A DNA stretch of 64,000 nucleotides from an uncultured Flavobacteriales bacterium (GCA_913056345.1 CAJXMH010000004.1:1-64000); one strand, 5' to 3'. Shown: positions 41,655 through 51,436, counted from the first letter of the stretch. A program made the numbers and translations. Notes: generated by a model from the sequence alone, not told the origin.

Positions 41655-42328
41655 ACCGCTACCACTTTGATGTAATTGGCCGATGTACGGCTTACCGGTA
41701 ATCTCTTTTTTCCAATCTCAACATGATCTTCACCCACTCGATCTACCTTGGAAACATTAACCACCAAGGTTGGGTGAATGGGTTCAAAGCCCGCTTGTTT
41801 GAGCTTTTGCTTTAAGCTGCTGATCTCACTTTGTGCCCTGTAGGTTTTTCCGTTTTGAAGGTGAAAGACAATTTCATTCTCCCGGTATTCAATGTATAAA
41901 AGGTCTTTGTAATGCAAGTAAATGTGATCCTTTCCATTTTTAAGCACTAAGCTCTTATCATTTTTCTTTACCTCAATTGGTTGACGCATACGGGCTTTTT
42001 CGATTGCCTTGATAAAGCGAGCAAGCCTGATTGGTTTTGTAAGATAATCTGTAACATCAAACTCAAAAGCTTCAACGGCAAAACTGCTGAGGTTAGTTGT
42101 AAAAATAACTTGGGGTAGGTTAGTACTGCTTTTTACTAATTCCATGCCGCTCAGTTCTGGCATTTGAATATCTAAAAGCAGAAGGTCGACCTCTAACTCT
42201 CTTAAACTTTTAAGAGCAACTATGGCATTATTGCAAACTCCTACTACCTCTAAATCAGCTATTTTACTGCAGAGGTTTTCTAAGTTTCTTCTTGCCATTT
42301 CTTCATCATCTACAATCAAACATTTCAT
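41651..42328 (-). CDS. LytTR response regulator (first of a tandem pair)
   Basis: 225 residues. Receiver: IVDDEEMARRNL, Asp in LLLLDIQMPELSG (~54), Lys in YLTKPIRL. LytTR domain: LHYKDLLYIEYRENEIVFHLQNGKTYRAQSEISSLKQKL and FEPIHPTLVVNVSKVDRV. It overlaps the hybrid kinase by 4 bases and the second regulator by 4 bases, so all are translated from one message. Two near-duplicate outputs for one kinase suggest either branching or target specialisation. Confidence 0.9.
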   Translation of the reverse strand: MKCLIVDDEEMARRNLENLCSKIADLEVVGVCNNAIVALKSLRELEVDLLLLDIQMPELSGMELVKSSTNLPQVIFTTNLSSFAVEAFEFDVTDYLTKPIRLARFIKAIEKARMRQPIEVKKNDKSLVLKNGKDHIYLHYKDLLYIEYRENEIVFHLQNGKTYRAQSEISSLKQKLKQAGFEPIHPTLVVNVSKVDRVGEDHVEIGKKRLPVSRTSANYIKVVAV

Positions 42329-44727
42329 GAGGGATGAGCTTTTTTTCCTAAACGATCTTCAACTAATTTAATCGCAATATTTATCAATGGTTCTATTTTA
42401 CTAAAATAATCTGGCAGTTTATTGCTTGCGTATACGTTGGCTAGGCTTTCAAGTTTCCCAATTTTATCTTCTATTTGACCAAGACCAACCATTTTGAAGG
42501 TGGGTTTTATTTTATGTGCCAACTCATATACCGCTTGCACGTTTTCTTCTTCAATGTACGTTTTAATTTTTTTGAGGTCTTTAGGGATGTTTTTAAGAAA
42601 AATTTCGGCCATTTCTTTTTCGAATGCCTTGTCTCCTTGGTAGAAATCCTGCAGGTAGGCTTCATCAATTATAAGTCTTGAAGTGTTTGGCTTAAAGAAA
42701 CTTGCCAACAACTTCTTTAGTTGAAGAGGACTAAATGGCTTTGTCAGGTAATCGTTCATTCCGCAAGCCAATGCTTTCTTACGATCCGTAGTCAGTGCAG
42801 AAGCTGTAAGGGCGATTATTGGGCTATTCTGATTGGGACCCTTAGAGTTTCGGATCAACTCTGCTGTTTTATAACCATCTAGTTTCGGCATATGCATATC
42901 CAAGATAATTACATCGAACTTTTGTTTTTTAGAAAGCTCATAGCAAGCTTTGCCGTCATCTGCAAGGGTATAATCAGCCTTGAATTTTTCAAGAAGTTTC
43001 TTGATAAACTTTTGATTGACTAGATTATCCTCTGCAACTAATACTTTTATGCCTTCTACTGAATTGATTGTATCATTCGCTTTACTATGCTCGGCTTCAC
43101 CAACTTTTTCATCAGAAAGTGTGAAAGCGAGTTCAAAAGAAAAGCTACTGCCTTTTCCTATTTCACTTTCTACCTTTAGGTCGCCACCCATTAAATTTAC
43201 AAGGTGTTTCGCTATTGAAAGCCCCAAACCCGATCCACCGTACTCTACTGCAGTTTCATAGTTTGCTTGTTGAAAGCTATCAAATATGGTTTTAGACTGC
43301 TCCGCAGTCATTCCAATACCACTATCTGCTACTGTAAACTTTAGTTTAACACTTGTCGGGTAATGATTAAGCTCATTTACGCATACTTTGACGAAGCCCT
43401 TTTCCGTGAACTTTTCAGCATTGCCAAGTAGATTAGAGAATATTTGGTTAAGAAACTTTTGGTCGGCATTTATTTTTTGTTCGAGGCTTACATTCCATTC
43501 CAGTTCAACTTTTAGCTTTTTCTTTTTTGCACTTTGTCTGTAAATATTGATTTGCTTTTGTATAAGTTTTTGAAGATCAACTGGAACAAGGTGAAAGTCT
43601 AATTCACCTGATTCGATCTTTGACAGGTCTAGGATATCACTAACCATATTCAATAAAAGTGCAGAAGAATTTTTTATGGTATTCAGGTAGTCTTCTTGCT
43701 CTTCACTTATTTGGGTTTCCTCTAGCAAATGGGTCATCCCGATCACAGCATTTAAAGGAGTTCGGATTTCGTGACTCATGTGCGCCAGAAACTGTTCTTT
43801 AGCCAATGAGGACTCTTCGGCTCTGGCTTTGGCAGATTCCAACTGACTCATTAACTGCTTTTGGCTAGTAATGTCCATATGGATGCCTATTGAACCAATA
43901 AACTTAGCTGAATTATCAAAGCGAGGAGCGCCTGAGATCAGTAACCAGATCAAGCTACCATCCTTGCGTCTACACCTCACTTCATAGACATCAGTTTTTC
44001 CTTTTTTTCTCCTTTCATTTTTAGCCTCTATTAATGCTTTTGTTTCTTGGTCGGTTAAAATGAGAGAGGGGTCTTTACCAATAAGTTCTTGTTCCGTATA
44101 GCCCACCATATCGCAAAACTTGCTGTAGGCTTTAGTAACCAATCCATCAGGGTTGACTTCTAGTAAACCAAGTTGCATGTTTTCAATAACTCTACGGTAC
44201 TTTTCTTCGTTTCCTTTTAAGGCTAATTCAGCTTCCTTCTGTTTTGTTATATCTCGTGCAACTCCCGAGGTTCCAATGACTTTATCACCATTAAAGATCA
44301 AACTAACGTTTTGACCTAACCACATGACCTTTCCGTGTTTACTCTTTACACGGAACTCTTTGTAGCTGCTTTCAAGCTTTTTCTTTCTTTGATCAAGATA
44401 AAAGCTAACAACCTCTTCTTTGTCTTCCTCTATGACCAAGAAAGTGAAATGCTTCCCTAATAGCTCTTCTTTTTTGTAACCTAGGATCTTTTCAATAACC
44501 GAATTAACAAAAATGCAACGGCCCGTTTCGTCCCCTCGATATATAATGTCATTAGCTTGCTCTACTATTTTCTTGTAACGGTTCTCTAAATCGTTGTAGA
44601 GCTTTTTTAATTGATCATTGGCTTGGTAGAGCTCTAATGATTTTTGTTCAAGAATCTTCTCCGCTTCTTTGCGCGCTTTTCGCTCTCTTTCTAAAATTTT
44701 TCGAAGTGCAGCTAACTCTTCTTTCAT
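42325..44727 (-). CDS. Hybrid histidine kinase with PAS, receiver and HPt domains
   Basis: 800 residues, no membrane segment. Order: coiled coil (~1-50); PAS 1 (~55-170); PAS 2 (~175-295); HisKA with phospho-acceptor in HMSHEIRTPLNAVIGM (~320); HATPase with NAEKFTEKG, DSGIGM and GGSGLGLSIAKHLVNLMGG (~420-535); receiver with Asp in VIILDMHMPKLDGYKT (~605); HPt with His in YELAHKIKPTFKMVGLGQIEDK (~745). It can run a complete internal phosphorelay and feed the two LytTR regulators. Being soluble and coupled to an H-NOX gene, it is the likely partner of that gas sensor. Confidence 0.92.
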   Translation of the reverse strand: MKEELAALRKILERERKARKEAEKILEQKSLELYQANDQLKKLYNDLENRYKKIVEQANDIIYRGDETGRCIFVNSVIEKILGYKKEELLGKHFTFLVIEEDKEEVVSFYLDQRKKKLESSYKEFRVKSKHGKVMWLGQNVSLIFNGDKVIGTSGVARDITKQKEAELALKGNEEKYRRVIENMQLGLLEVNPDGLVTKAYSKFCDMVGYTEQELIGKDPSLILTDQETKALIEAKNERRKKGKTDVYEVRCRRKDGSLIWLLISGAPRFDNSAKFIGSIGIHMDITSQKQLMSQLESAKARAEESSLAKEQFLAHMSHEIRTPLNAVIGMTHLLEETQISEEQEDYLNTIKNSSALLLNMVSDILDLSKIESGELDFHLVPVDLQKLIQKQINIYRQSAKKKKLKVELEWNVSLEQKINADQKFLNQIFSNLLGNAEKFTEKGFVKVCVNELNHYPTSVKLKFTVADSGIGMTAEQSKTIFDSFQQANYETAVEYGGSGLGLSIAKHLVNLMGGDLKVESEIGKGSSFSFELAFTLSDEKVGEAEHSKANDTINSVEGIKVLVAEDNLVNQKFIKKLLEKFKADYTLADDGKACYELSKKQKFDVIILDMHMPKLDGYKTAELIRNSKGPNQNSPIIALTASALTTDRKKALACGMNDYLTKPFSPLQLKKLLASFFKPNTSRLIIDEAYLQDFYQGDKAFEKEMAEIFLKNIPKDLKKIKTYIEEENVQAVYELAHKIKPTFKMVGLGQIEDKIGKLESLANVYASNKLPDYFSKIEPLINIAIKLVEDRLGKKAHPS

Positions 44728-45263
44728 TGTTTAACCAAAGTAAATTTTACCACTGATCCATCCGCTTTAAGAAGATCAAGATCTAAAGATGCTTTTTCAT
44801 TGTAATGGGTTAAACAACCCTCAATTAGGCCCTGAGCAAATTTGTATAACTTTCGATTAGAGTAGTAGGTCATTTCTAACTGATCAAGATTAACATCTTG
44901 TATTTCGAAATGCGGGAGTTCAGCATCTGGGTAGAGTTTAAGCACTTCTACGTGAATGTGATTTTCAATACTCTTTAAAAAGTCAAAAGCAGTTGGAATA
45001 CCCTCAAAAAAACGAGGATAGCTTTCTACTAAAATGTGAAAGAAGTGTTGACCATATAATTGAAAGAGCTGACCTACGGGGATGTCAACCTCTTTACTTA
45101 GGTTTTCAACTAAGATCACCATTTCTTGATGATCATAAGTCCCAACGGCCGTGTATGCGCCTTTTGAGTCGAATCGGTCCTCTTCGATGATTTTATCTGT
45201 AACCAAAAGTCCAAAACGGTCTTCTACCATTTCTAGAAATTCGGTAAAAACAATTCCTTTCAT
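44724..45263 (-). CDS. H-NOX heme nitric-oxide sensor
   Basis: 179 residues, the length of stand-alone H-NOX proteins. The proximal heme ligand is most likely His104 in IENHIHVEVLKLYPDAELPHF, and the porphyrin-binding YxSxR motif is Tyr133, Ser135, Arg137 in TYYSNRK. The distal pocket shows no obvious Tyr of O2-binding members, so NO selectivity is expected. It overlaps the hybrid kinase start by 4 bases. In other bacteria H-NOX bound to NO controls a neighbouring kinase and biofilm or communication behaviour. It heads the four-gene operon 45263 to 40956. Confidence 0.88.
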   Translation of the reverse strand: MKGIVFTEFLEMVEDRFGLLVTDKIIEEDRFDSKGAYTAVGTYDHQEMVILVENLSKEVDIPVGQLFQLYGQHFFHILVESYPRFFEGIPTAFDFLKSIENHIHVEVLKLYPDAELPHFEIQDVNLDQLEMTYYSNRKLYKFAQGLIEGCLTHYNEKASLDLDLLKADGSVVKFTLVKQ

Positions 45264-45290
45264 AATAGTCTTATTTAGGCTGCTATTGGA

Positions 45291-46007
45291 TCAACCTTCA
45301 AACAAGAAAGTTACGAAGAACATTTTAGGAAGAATTCGATCAACCGGATTGGAGAGTTCAGTATTATCTCGAATTAAGACGTTTTGTAGTCCGTATGACA
45401 TTTTGAGTTCGATGGCAAACTTAAAATAAGGGAGAAAAAAGTCGGTGCCTATTCCCACTTCTGCTGAGGTTGTATTGCGCCTTAACTTTACTATTGATTC
45501 GGCAATATCTTCATTTCTAACATCTTCATTTGAAGCAAGGTCAATAGAGTATTTTGCTCCTGCAATAATGTAAGCAGCAAAGTTGTTGAGTCGGGCAGAG
45601 CGGTATTTGAAAAGTAAAGGAAAATCCAAGTAAGTAGATTCAATGATTCTTTCAACGGTTTCTACGTCTCCATCAGCTTGCACAAATTGATAATTCAAAT
45701 TGCGTTGAGCAAATACAAGTGTAGGTAAAAAACGCACCCCAAAATATTTGTGCAGGTGCAGCTCAGAAACGATCCCTAAGTTAAAACCTCCTTGGCCAAC
45801 CACATCAATAGAGGCAAGTGAATCTCGAAATTGATTAAAGGGCTTTCGATGCAGCGTAAAGTTTCCTGAATTGATTCCTAATGAAAATCCAAAGTGGGTA
45901 GTTTTATTATCAAACCGCTGCAGGTTTTCTACTTTAGGTGCTTGCCCAAACGCCAATAAAGTAAGGTAAAGAAAAACGATGGTCAGTATTGTGCGCATAC
46001 AGCTCAA
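45291..46007 (-). CDS. porT: PorT, T9SS-associated outer-membrane barrel
   Basis: 238 residues with a signal peptide ending LLAFGQ, then a small beta-barrel: THFGFSLGINSGNFTL, FNLGIVSELHLHKYFGVRFLPTLVFAQRNLNYQF, ESTYLDFPLLFKYRSARLNNFAAYIIAGAKYSIDL and a C-terminal strand KMFFVTFLFEG. PorT is needed for T9SS function and gliding/secretion in Bacteroidetes. Its position directly downstream of the menaquinone methyltransferase gene is a frequent arrangement in the phylum and supports the call. Confidence 0.85.
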   Translation of the reverse strand: MSCMRTILTIVFLYLTLLAFGQAPKVENLQRFDNKTTHFGFSLGINSGNFTLHRKPFNQFRDSLASIDVVGQGGFNLGIVSELHLHKYFGVRFLPTLVFAQRNLNYQFVQADGDVETVERIIESTYLDFPLLFKYRSARLNNFAAYIIAGAKYSIDLASNEDVRNEDIAESIVKLRRNTTSAEVGIGTDFFLPYFKFAIELKMSYGLQNVLIRDNTELSNPVDRILPKMFFVTFLFEG

Positions 46008-46027
46008 GAAACGCGGTTTAGGGTTTA

Positions 46028-46756
46028 TTATTTCTCAGCAAGGTAAATACTTGCAACTCCAAAAAACAAAGGTATGGTTTGCTTGGCTTTGAATCCAACT
46101 TTTTCAAGTATTGCTTCAAAGTCCTTGCCTTCAGGAAAAGCCTCTACTGATTCAGGTAAGTAGCTGTAGGCTGATGAATCTTTGGACACTCTTTTTCCAA
46201 TCAAGGGCAAGAGCTTATGAAAGTAAAAATTATAGAGTTGCTTGATCGGAAAGTGCTTTGGCTTAGAAAACTCTAAAATTACGGCCTTCGCATTGGGCTT
46301 GAGTACTCTTTTCATTTCTTTTAAGCCAAGTTCTAGATTCTCATAGTTACGAACCCCAAAAGCCACAGTTAAAGCATCAAAGTAATTTGATTCAAAAGGT
46401 AGGTTTTCTGAGTCTCCATTTTCTAGACGAATCTGTTTCTCGAGTCCTTTCTTTTTTATTTTAATGCGCCCTTTTTCCAACATCCCTTCGCTAATGTCAA
46501 CTCCTACAATTTGTTCGGGATCTAAGCTCATGCTTTCTATGGCAAAGTCAGCCGTTCCTGTAGCTACATCCAAGATCACTTTTGGTTGATCGGGCTTTAA
46601 GAGCGCAACTGCTTTTTTTCTCCATAACTTATCGATACCTAAGGATAAAAAGTGATTTAGAAAGTCATAACGATGCGAAATGTTGTCGAACATCTCCGCT
46701 ACTTGCGCCTTCTTACTGCTCTGTTTTTCTTTATAGGGGACTACTTTTTCTGCCAT
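46028..46756 (-). CDS. menG: Demethylmenaquinone methyltransferase
   Basis: 242 residues of the UbiE/MenG family. The SAM-binding motif is [16 protein letters not shown] (~68) and the family signatures are [21 protein letters not shown] and [36 protein letters not shown]. It performs the last step of menaquinone synthesis; menaquinone is the usual quinone in Bacteroidetes, so MenG rather than UbiE is the better name. porT follows after 20 bases. Confidence 0.94.
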   Translation of the reverse strand: MAEKVVPYKEKQSSKKAQVAEMFDNISHRYDFLNHFLSLGIDKLWRKKAVALLKPDQPKVILDVATGTADFAIESMSLDPEQIVGVDISEGMLEKGRIKIKKKGLEKQIRLENGDSENLPFESNYFDALTVAFGVRNYENLELGLKEMKRVLKPNAKAVILEFSKPKHFPIKQLYNFYFHKLLPLIGKRVSKDSSAYSYLPESVEAFPEGKDFEAILEKVGFKAKQTIPLFFGVASIYLAEK

Positions 46757-46815
46757 TGACTGCTTTTAGAGATTTACAGTTAGCGCTTTACTTTGTTCAC
46801 GCATTAGTGGTCATT

Positions 46816-48363
46816 TTAATTTTGATAGGGGTCACCCTCTTCATTATGAATGATCGAAAAAAGTCTATTCCATCTTATTTTATTGAGGCTTAGCCAACTT
46901 TCATTTGGATCTAGTGACATCCAGATGAACACAGCTTTACCAACAATGTGGTCTTCAGGAACAAAACCCCAATAGCGACTATCTGCAGAGTTGTGGCGGT
47001 TATCTCCCATCATCCAGTAATAATCCATTTCTATAGTGTAGCTTGATGTTTGCTTTCCATCAATAAAAATTTTGCCATCTTCAACCTTCAATTCATGGCC
47101 TTCGTAAATGCGAATAAGGCGGTCATACATCGGTAAATTAGAAAGGGATAGTTTGATCACATCTCCTTTTTTCGGGATTCTGATGGGACCAAAGTTATCT
47201 TCTGTCCAATCGGTAGTATCAGTGTTGGGAAAAATAGGATTCTTGTAGCCTTGCGTGCTTTGATAGAAACCAAGTGGTTTAATGTATTTTTCTACCTTTT
47301 TTACATTGCTTAGCCCTTTAATAAATTCAAGGTTTTCTTCAGTTAAATTCATGGTAGCAATGTTCCGATTTCGAAAGTAGTTGTATTCTGTAATTTCCTT
47401 ATCAAGCATAGTTTCTCTTCTAAAACCTGTGCCGTTGGTTTTCACCAAATAAGTGAATTGCAAGCCTTCAGATCGGTAGGCCTTCTTATCGTTTACAAAT
47501 AAGTCGGCATCTCTTATTTCAATCTTATCACCGGGTAGAGCAACACAACGCTTAATGTAGTTTTCTCTCTTATCAACTGGTCTGGCAACCACATCAAATT
47601 TTCGCCAAAGATTTGCCCTTCCTTCATCTCTAACCATTTGATAGTAGGTTTGGTCTTGATGTTGCACCACTACCGTGTCACCTGCAGGGAAGTTAAATAC
47701 CACAGCTTCATTACGCTTTACATTTTGAAACTTCGGCAAGCGCGTGTAGGGCAGCTGAATCAGTTCAGAATATGATTTAGTCTGCTCAGTAAAAGGTAAA
47801 GTATGGTGGGCAAACGGGAAAAAGATTGGCGTGTTTGGGATTCTACTTCCGTAATTCACTTTACTTACAAACAGAAAGTCGCCTACAAGCAGTGATTTTT
47901 CCATTGAGGAAGTAGGTATCGTAAAGGCCTCAATGTAGATGGCACGGATCAGGGTTGCTGCAATAACGGCAAATGAGATTGCATCGGCCCATTCTCTTTG
48001 TTTAGATTTTTGGTAGTTTTTGACGAATTGATGTCCTTTCCAAGGATACTCCTCTGAAACACCTACATAGCTTAGGTAAAAAGGAGTAGCGATAACACCT
48101 AGCGCATGTTCCCAATAGCTTAAAATCCCCATGTGCTTGAGCAACTCTACTATAATTCCAACCCAAATAATAAAACCAATAAAGGGCACATAGTATATGG
48201 GAATCCAGTACCAAGGTTTTTGGATAAGTTTAACTGCGGTATATATTCCTAGGAAAGGAACCAAGATCTTCCAACCCGCCTCTCCTGCTTTTCTGAATAT
48301 AAAAAAGAGCCCAATGTGCGAAAGCACAAAATAAAGGCTGAGAACAATAATTGCTGTTTGCAT
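46816..48363 (-). CDS. lepB: Signal peptidase I, extended form
   Basis: 515 residues, longer than the typical ~320. About 130 N-terminal residues carry several membrane segments before the S26 domain. The catalytic Ser lies in FTIPTSSMEKSLLVGDFLF (~152) and the Lys in YIKRCVALPGDKIEI (~272). The conserved C-terminal block is YYWMMGDNRHNSADSRYWGFVPEDHIVGKAVFIWMS (~455-490), with a long inserted region between. It removes signal peptides in the inner membrane. Its start shares one base with the dapB stop (TAATG-type coupling). Confidence 0.94.
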   Translation of the reverse strand: MQTAIIVLSLYFVLSHIGLFFIFRKAGEAGWKILVPFLGIYTAVKLIQKPWYWIPIYYVPFIGFIIWVGIIVELLKHMGILSYWEHALGVIATPFYLSYVGVSEEYPWKGHQFVKNYQKSKQREWADAISFAVIAATLIRAIYIEAFTIPTSSMEKSLLVGDFLFVSKVNYGSRIPNTPIFFPFAHHTLPFTEQTKSYSELIQLPYTRLPKFQNVKRNEAVVFNFPAGDTVVVQHQDQTYYQMVRDEGRANLWRKFDVVARPVDKRENYIKRCVALPGDKIEIRDADLFVNDKKAYRSEGLQFTYLVKTNGTGFRRETMLDKEITEYNYFRNRNIATMNLTEENLEFIKGLSNVKKVEKYIKPLGFYQSTQGYKNPIFPNTDTTDWTEDNFGPIRIPKKGDVIKLSLSNLPMYDRLIRIYEGHELKVEDGKIFIDGKQTSSYTIEMDYYWMMGDNRHNSADSRYWGFVPEDHIVGKAVFIWMSLDPNESWLSLNKIRWNRLFSIIHNEEGDPYQN

Positions 48364-49076
48364 TATGCTAAGTTTAAAACGTCTTTCATGGTGAATATTC
48401 CTTTTTTATTGGCAATGTATTCCGCTGCTAGAACAGCTCCTAATGCAAAACCCTTTCTATTTTTTGCCCGGTGTTTTATGCTGATCTCATCGATACTTGA
48501 GCTGTAAGTTATTTCATGAGTGCCGGGTACACCTGCTTCTCTGTGAGATAAAATATTCAGTTTTCCTTTAAGGTCAGTGTCTTCGTTCACCCATGAATCA
48601 TAATCAGGATGCTCTTCAATTATTCCTTCAGCCAAGGTGATGGCCGTTCCACTTGGATGATCTAGTTTTTCTAAATGGTGAATTTCATCTATTCGACTAG
48701 AATAGTCTGACTGATCTTGCATAATTTGAGCGAGTTGACGGTTCAAGGCAAAAAATAAATTAACACCAACGCTGAAATTGGTAGCTGCTAATAAAGATCC
48801 TTCCTTTGCTTCACAAAGTTGCTCAATGCTATTCCACTGATCGTACCAGCCTGTTGTACCAACAACTATTGGCACCTGATGATTAAGGCATGATTCAATG
48901 TTGGAAACAGCGCTATCTGGTGTTGTAAACTCAATGGCTACCTCTGCTTCTTCAATTTGCTCGATAGAATCTTTGCTTTGAGGATCAATTTTCAGCACAA
49001 TTTCATGTTTGCGATCTAAGGCAAGTTGTTCTATCTCCTTGCCCATCTTTCCGTAACCGATCAGTGCAATTTTCAT
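48363..49076 (-). CDS. dapB: 4-hydroxy-tetrahydrodipicolinate reductase
   Basis: 237 residues. The nucleotide-binding GYGKMGKEIEQLA is at the N-terminus, EFTTPDSAVSNIESCL near 50, GTTGWYDQW near 74 and the substrate/catalytic block EIHHLEKLDHPSGTAITLAEGI near 131. It reduces the ring intermediate of the lysine/diaminopimelate pathway. It lies between a DUF5683-like gene and lepB, an order common in Bacteroidetes. Confidence 0.94.
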   Translation of the reverse strand: MKIALIGYGKMGKEIEQLALDRKHEIVLKIDPQSKDSIEQIEEAEVAIEFTTPDSAVSNIESCLNHQVPIVVGTTGWYDQWNSIEQLCEAKEGSLLAATNFSVGVNLFFALNRQLAQIMQDQSDYSSRIDEIHHLEKLDHPSGTAITLAEGIIEEHPDYDSWVNEDTDLKGKLNILSHREAGVPGTHEITYSSSIDEISIKHRAKNRKGFALGAVLAAEYIANKKGIFTMKDVLNLA

Positions 49077-49130
49077 TAGCCTAAATTAAAAGATGTGTCA
49101 AAAATAGTGCTATTCAATTACATCTGTGGT

Positions 49131-49727
49131 TCAATACTGGTAGGGGTGGGACTTTTTACCAAACTTTAAGCTAAATGTTAGCGAGGGCACAGGGCTAAAA
49201 CTTCTTGGATCAAGGAACTGTACATTAGGTTGAATGCTTGCGGAAAGGTCGTCGCTAATGTCAAAATGGTATAAATGTGCGTCTACTGCAGCATCAACTA
49301 TATTCAATATATAAGCTACACCCGTGAGCACATAAAAAAGGTCCCGATTCCTCCTATGAAAATCGATCAGTGAAAGCAGGTTTTCGTCGCTGTAAACGCC
49401 ATCATACTTTAAGTCAACCGTGTTTGGATCATTATCTACTCTAAACAAGTAGGCGTCTTTAAATTCTTGAAATCGATTAGATTGATCAATAGCAAGGAAT
49501 AAGGGAGTGCCAATTGCGGCATACACGAGCGGTATTTTCCAGTATTTCTTGTTGTATGCTTGCCCAAGACCCGGTACAACAGCACTCATGATGCTGGCTT
49601 TTTTGGGTGAATGGGGTATAGGCTCTTGGATAATAATGGTGTCAGAAACTTGATCAGCTTCTTGCGCTGTAACGGGCACAGTTGCGTATGAAAAGAGCAG
49701 TATAAATATGAGAAACTTAACCTTCAA
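49131..49727 (-). CDS. DUF5683-like membrane-associated protein
   Basis: 198 residues with a signal peptide ending TVPVTAQ. The core SPKKASIMSAVVPGLGQAYNKKYWKIPLVYAAIGTPLFLAIDQSNRFQEFKDAYLFRVDN matches the DUF5683 pattern (two hydrophobic helices after PGLGQ), followed by RRNRDLFYVLTGVAYILNIVDAAVDAHLYHFDIS. The ParA-ParB-DUF5683-DapB-LepB order is conserved in the phylum. The biochemical function is not known. Confidence 0.8.
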   Translation of the reverse strand: MKVKFLIFILLFSYATVPVTAQEADQVSDTIIIQEPIPHSPKKASIMSAVVPGLGQAYNKKYWKIPLVYAAIGTPLFLAIDQSNRFQEFKDAYLFRVDNDPNTVDLKYDGVYSDENLLSLIDFHRRNRDLFYVLTGVAYILNIVDAAVDAHLYHFDISDDLSASIQPNVQFLDPRSFSPVPSLTFSLKFGKKSHPYQY

Positions 49728-49729
49728 GC

Positions 49730-50617
49730 TTATAAATCAAGTTTTTTCAATATTTCTTCTAAGTCTTCTTCTGATTCAAATTGGATAACAATTCTACCCT
49801 TATCTACTTCTTTGCGCTGAAATTTAACCTTGGTATTAAAGAACTCAGAAAGGTTTGCTCGTAACTTTTTATCAGTTAGGGATAAAGGTAGAACGGAAGA
49901 TTGATGTCTTTTAGGTTGCTCGCTTTTCTTTTCCTTGGCTAGCTCCTCTGTTTTTCTAACCGATAAAGTATCTGCTAAGATCTGCCCGAAAAGTTGCAAT
50001 TGGTCTTCTGTGCTATCAAGGTTGATCAAAGCCCTTGCATGGCCCATTGATATCTTATTTTCTCCAATGCCTTTTTGAATATCTGCCGGTAATTTGAGAA
50101 GCCTAAGGTAGTTGGAAATGGTACTTCTTTTTTTGCCAACCCGTTGACTTAACTCTTCTTGCGTTAGTTTACATTCTTCAATCAACCTTTGGTAAGATAT
50201 GGCCACCTCTATGGCGTCTAGGTTTGAACGCTGAATATTCTCGACCAATGCCATTTCCAACATACTTTGGTCGTTGGCAATTCTTATAAAAGCTGGCAGC
50301 TTGGTAAGCCCAGCCATTTGAGAAGCTCGAAACCTTCTTTCACCTGAAATCAATTGGTAATTATCATAGCCCATTTTTCTAACTGTGATAGGCTGAATAA
50401 TACCAAGTTCTTTAATAGATTGTGCTAACTCCTGTAGGGCTTGTTCTTCAAACTTAGTCCTGGGTTGAAAAGGGTTAGCCTCTATTTTACTGATTTCAAG
50501 CTCCGCAATGGAGCCCAGTGTTTTAGCATCAGAGGCTTCACTTTTTTGGGTGATGTCTGTCTTTTGATCTTCTAGTAAGGCACTTAATCCTCTTCCTAAA
50601 GCAGGTTTCTTGCTCAT
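49730..50617 (-). CDS. parB: Chromosome partitioning protein ParB
   Basis: 295 residues. N-terminal KPALGRGLSALL, ParB/Spo0J nuclease-like CTPase domain with NPFQPRTKF and GERRFRASQMAGL (~90), helix-turn-helix with LTQEELSQRVGKKRSTISNYLRLLKLP (~155), and a C-terminal dimerisation region. It spreads on DNA from parS sites and works with ParA in origin segregation. I saw no match to the parS consensus in the window. It overlaps parA by 4 bases. Confidence 0.95.
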   Translation of the reverse strand: MSKKPALGRGLSALLEDQKTDITQKSEASDAKTLGSIAELEISKIEANPFQPRTKFEEQALQELAQSIKELGIIQPITVRKMGYDNYQLISGERRFRASQMAGLTKLPAFIRIANDQSMLEMALVENIQRSNLDAIEVAISYQRLIEECKLTQEELSQRVGKKRSTISNYLRLLKLPADIQKGIGENKISMGHARALINLDSTEDQLQLFGQILADTLSVRKTEELAKEKKSEQPKRHQSSVLPLSLTDKKLRANLSEFFNTKVKFQRKEVDKGRIVIQFESEEDLEEILKKLDL

Positions 50618-51423
50618 TCTTCTACGTCAATAATTTTCTCTGATTGCTTGATTTTTGTCAAGTCATTCTTTTGTAAGATCTCACGAGCCAAGTTGAGGTA
50701 ATTGATCGCTCCTTTACAGCTAGCATCGTGCATGATAATGGTTTCGCCATGACTAGGAGCTTCTCCCAAGCGCGTATTGCGTTGAATGATGGTATCAAAA
50801 ACCATTTGTTGAAAGTGGGTTTTTACCTCCTCTACTACCTGATTTGATAGCCTTAAGCGAATGTCGTACATGGTTAATAAGAGCCCTTCAATGCTTAATT
50901 CAGGGTTTAGCCTTGCTTGCACGATCTTTATGGTATTTAGCAATTTCCCAAGTCCTTCAAGTGCAAAATACTCGCACTGCACAGGTATGATCACCGAATC
51001 AGAAGCAGTAAGTGCATTCAAAGTAATTAATCCCAAAGAGGGTGAACAATCTATGATGATAAAATCATATTCATCTTTCACTTTATTCAGCGCATGCCGC
51101 ATCATCTTTTCCCTTGAAGGCATGTTGATCATCTCAATCTCTGCACCTACTAAGTCGATGTGTGCGGGCAAGAGGTCAAGGTTGGGCGAGTTGGTCTCCA
51201 AAATAATGTCTTTTGGCTCTATCTCGTTAACAATGCACTCATAGATGCTGGTTTTTACATTACGAGGATCAATGCCTACACCCGAAGTAGCATTGGCTTG
51301 AGGGTCGGCATCAACCAATAATACCTTACGTTCTAATACACCGAGTGCGCCCGCAAGGTTTATGGCTGTAGTAGTTTTTCCTACTCCACCTTTTTGGTTG
51401 GCTACCGCTAAAATCTTACCCAT
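50614..51423 (-). CDS. parA: Chromosome partitioning ATPase ParA
   Basis: 269 residues. Deviant Walker A ANQKGGVGKTTTAINLAG at the N-terminus, VDADPQANATSGVG (~38), DFIIIDCSPSLGLITLNAL (~115) and PVQCEYFALEGLGKLLNTI. It binds DNA as an ATP dimer and moves ParB complexes. It lies 13 bases after the metallo-hydrolase gene. Confidence 0.95.
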   Translation of the reverse strand: MGKILAVANQKGGVGKTTTAINLAGALGVLERKVLLVDADPQANATSGVGIDPRNVKTSIYECIVNEIEPKDIILETNSPNLDLLPAHIDLVGAEIEMINMPSREKMMRHALNKVKDEYDFIIIDCSPSLGLITLNALTASDSVIIPVQCEYFALEGLGKLLNTIKIVQARLNPELSIEGLLLTMYDIRLRLSNQVVEEVKTHFQQMVFDTIIQRNTRLGEAPSHGETIIMHDASCKGAINYLNLAREILQKNDLTKIKQSEKIIDVEE

Positions 51424-51436
51424 CTATTTTACTGTT

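Noticed and set aside
46582-46893. Plus-strand frame of 103 codons
   Set aside because: It overlaps menG and the end of lepB in the antisense direction and its protein has no coherent pattern.
49730-51423. parS site near parAB
   Set aside because: I looked for the TGTTTCACGTGAAACA-type palindrome and saw none in this region or elsewhere in the window.
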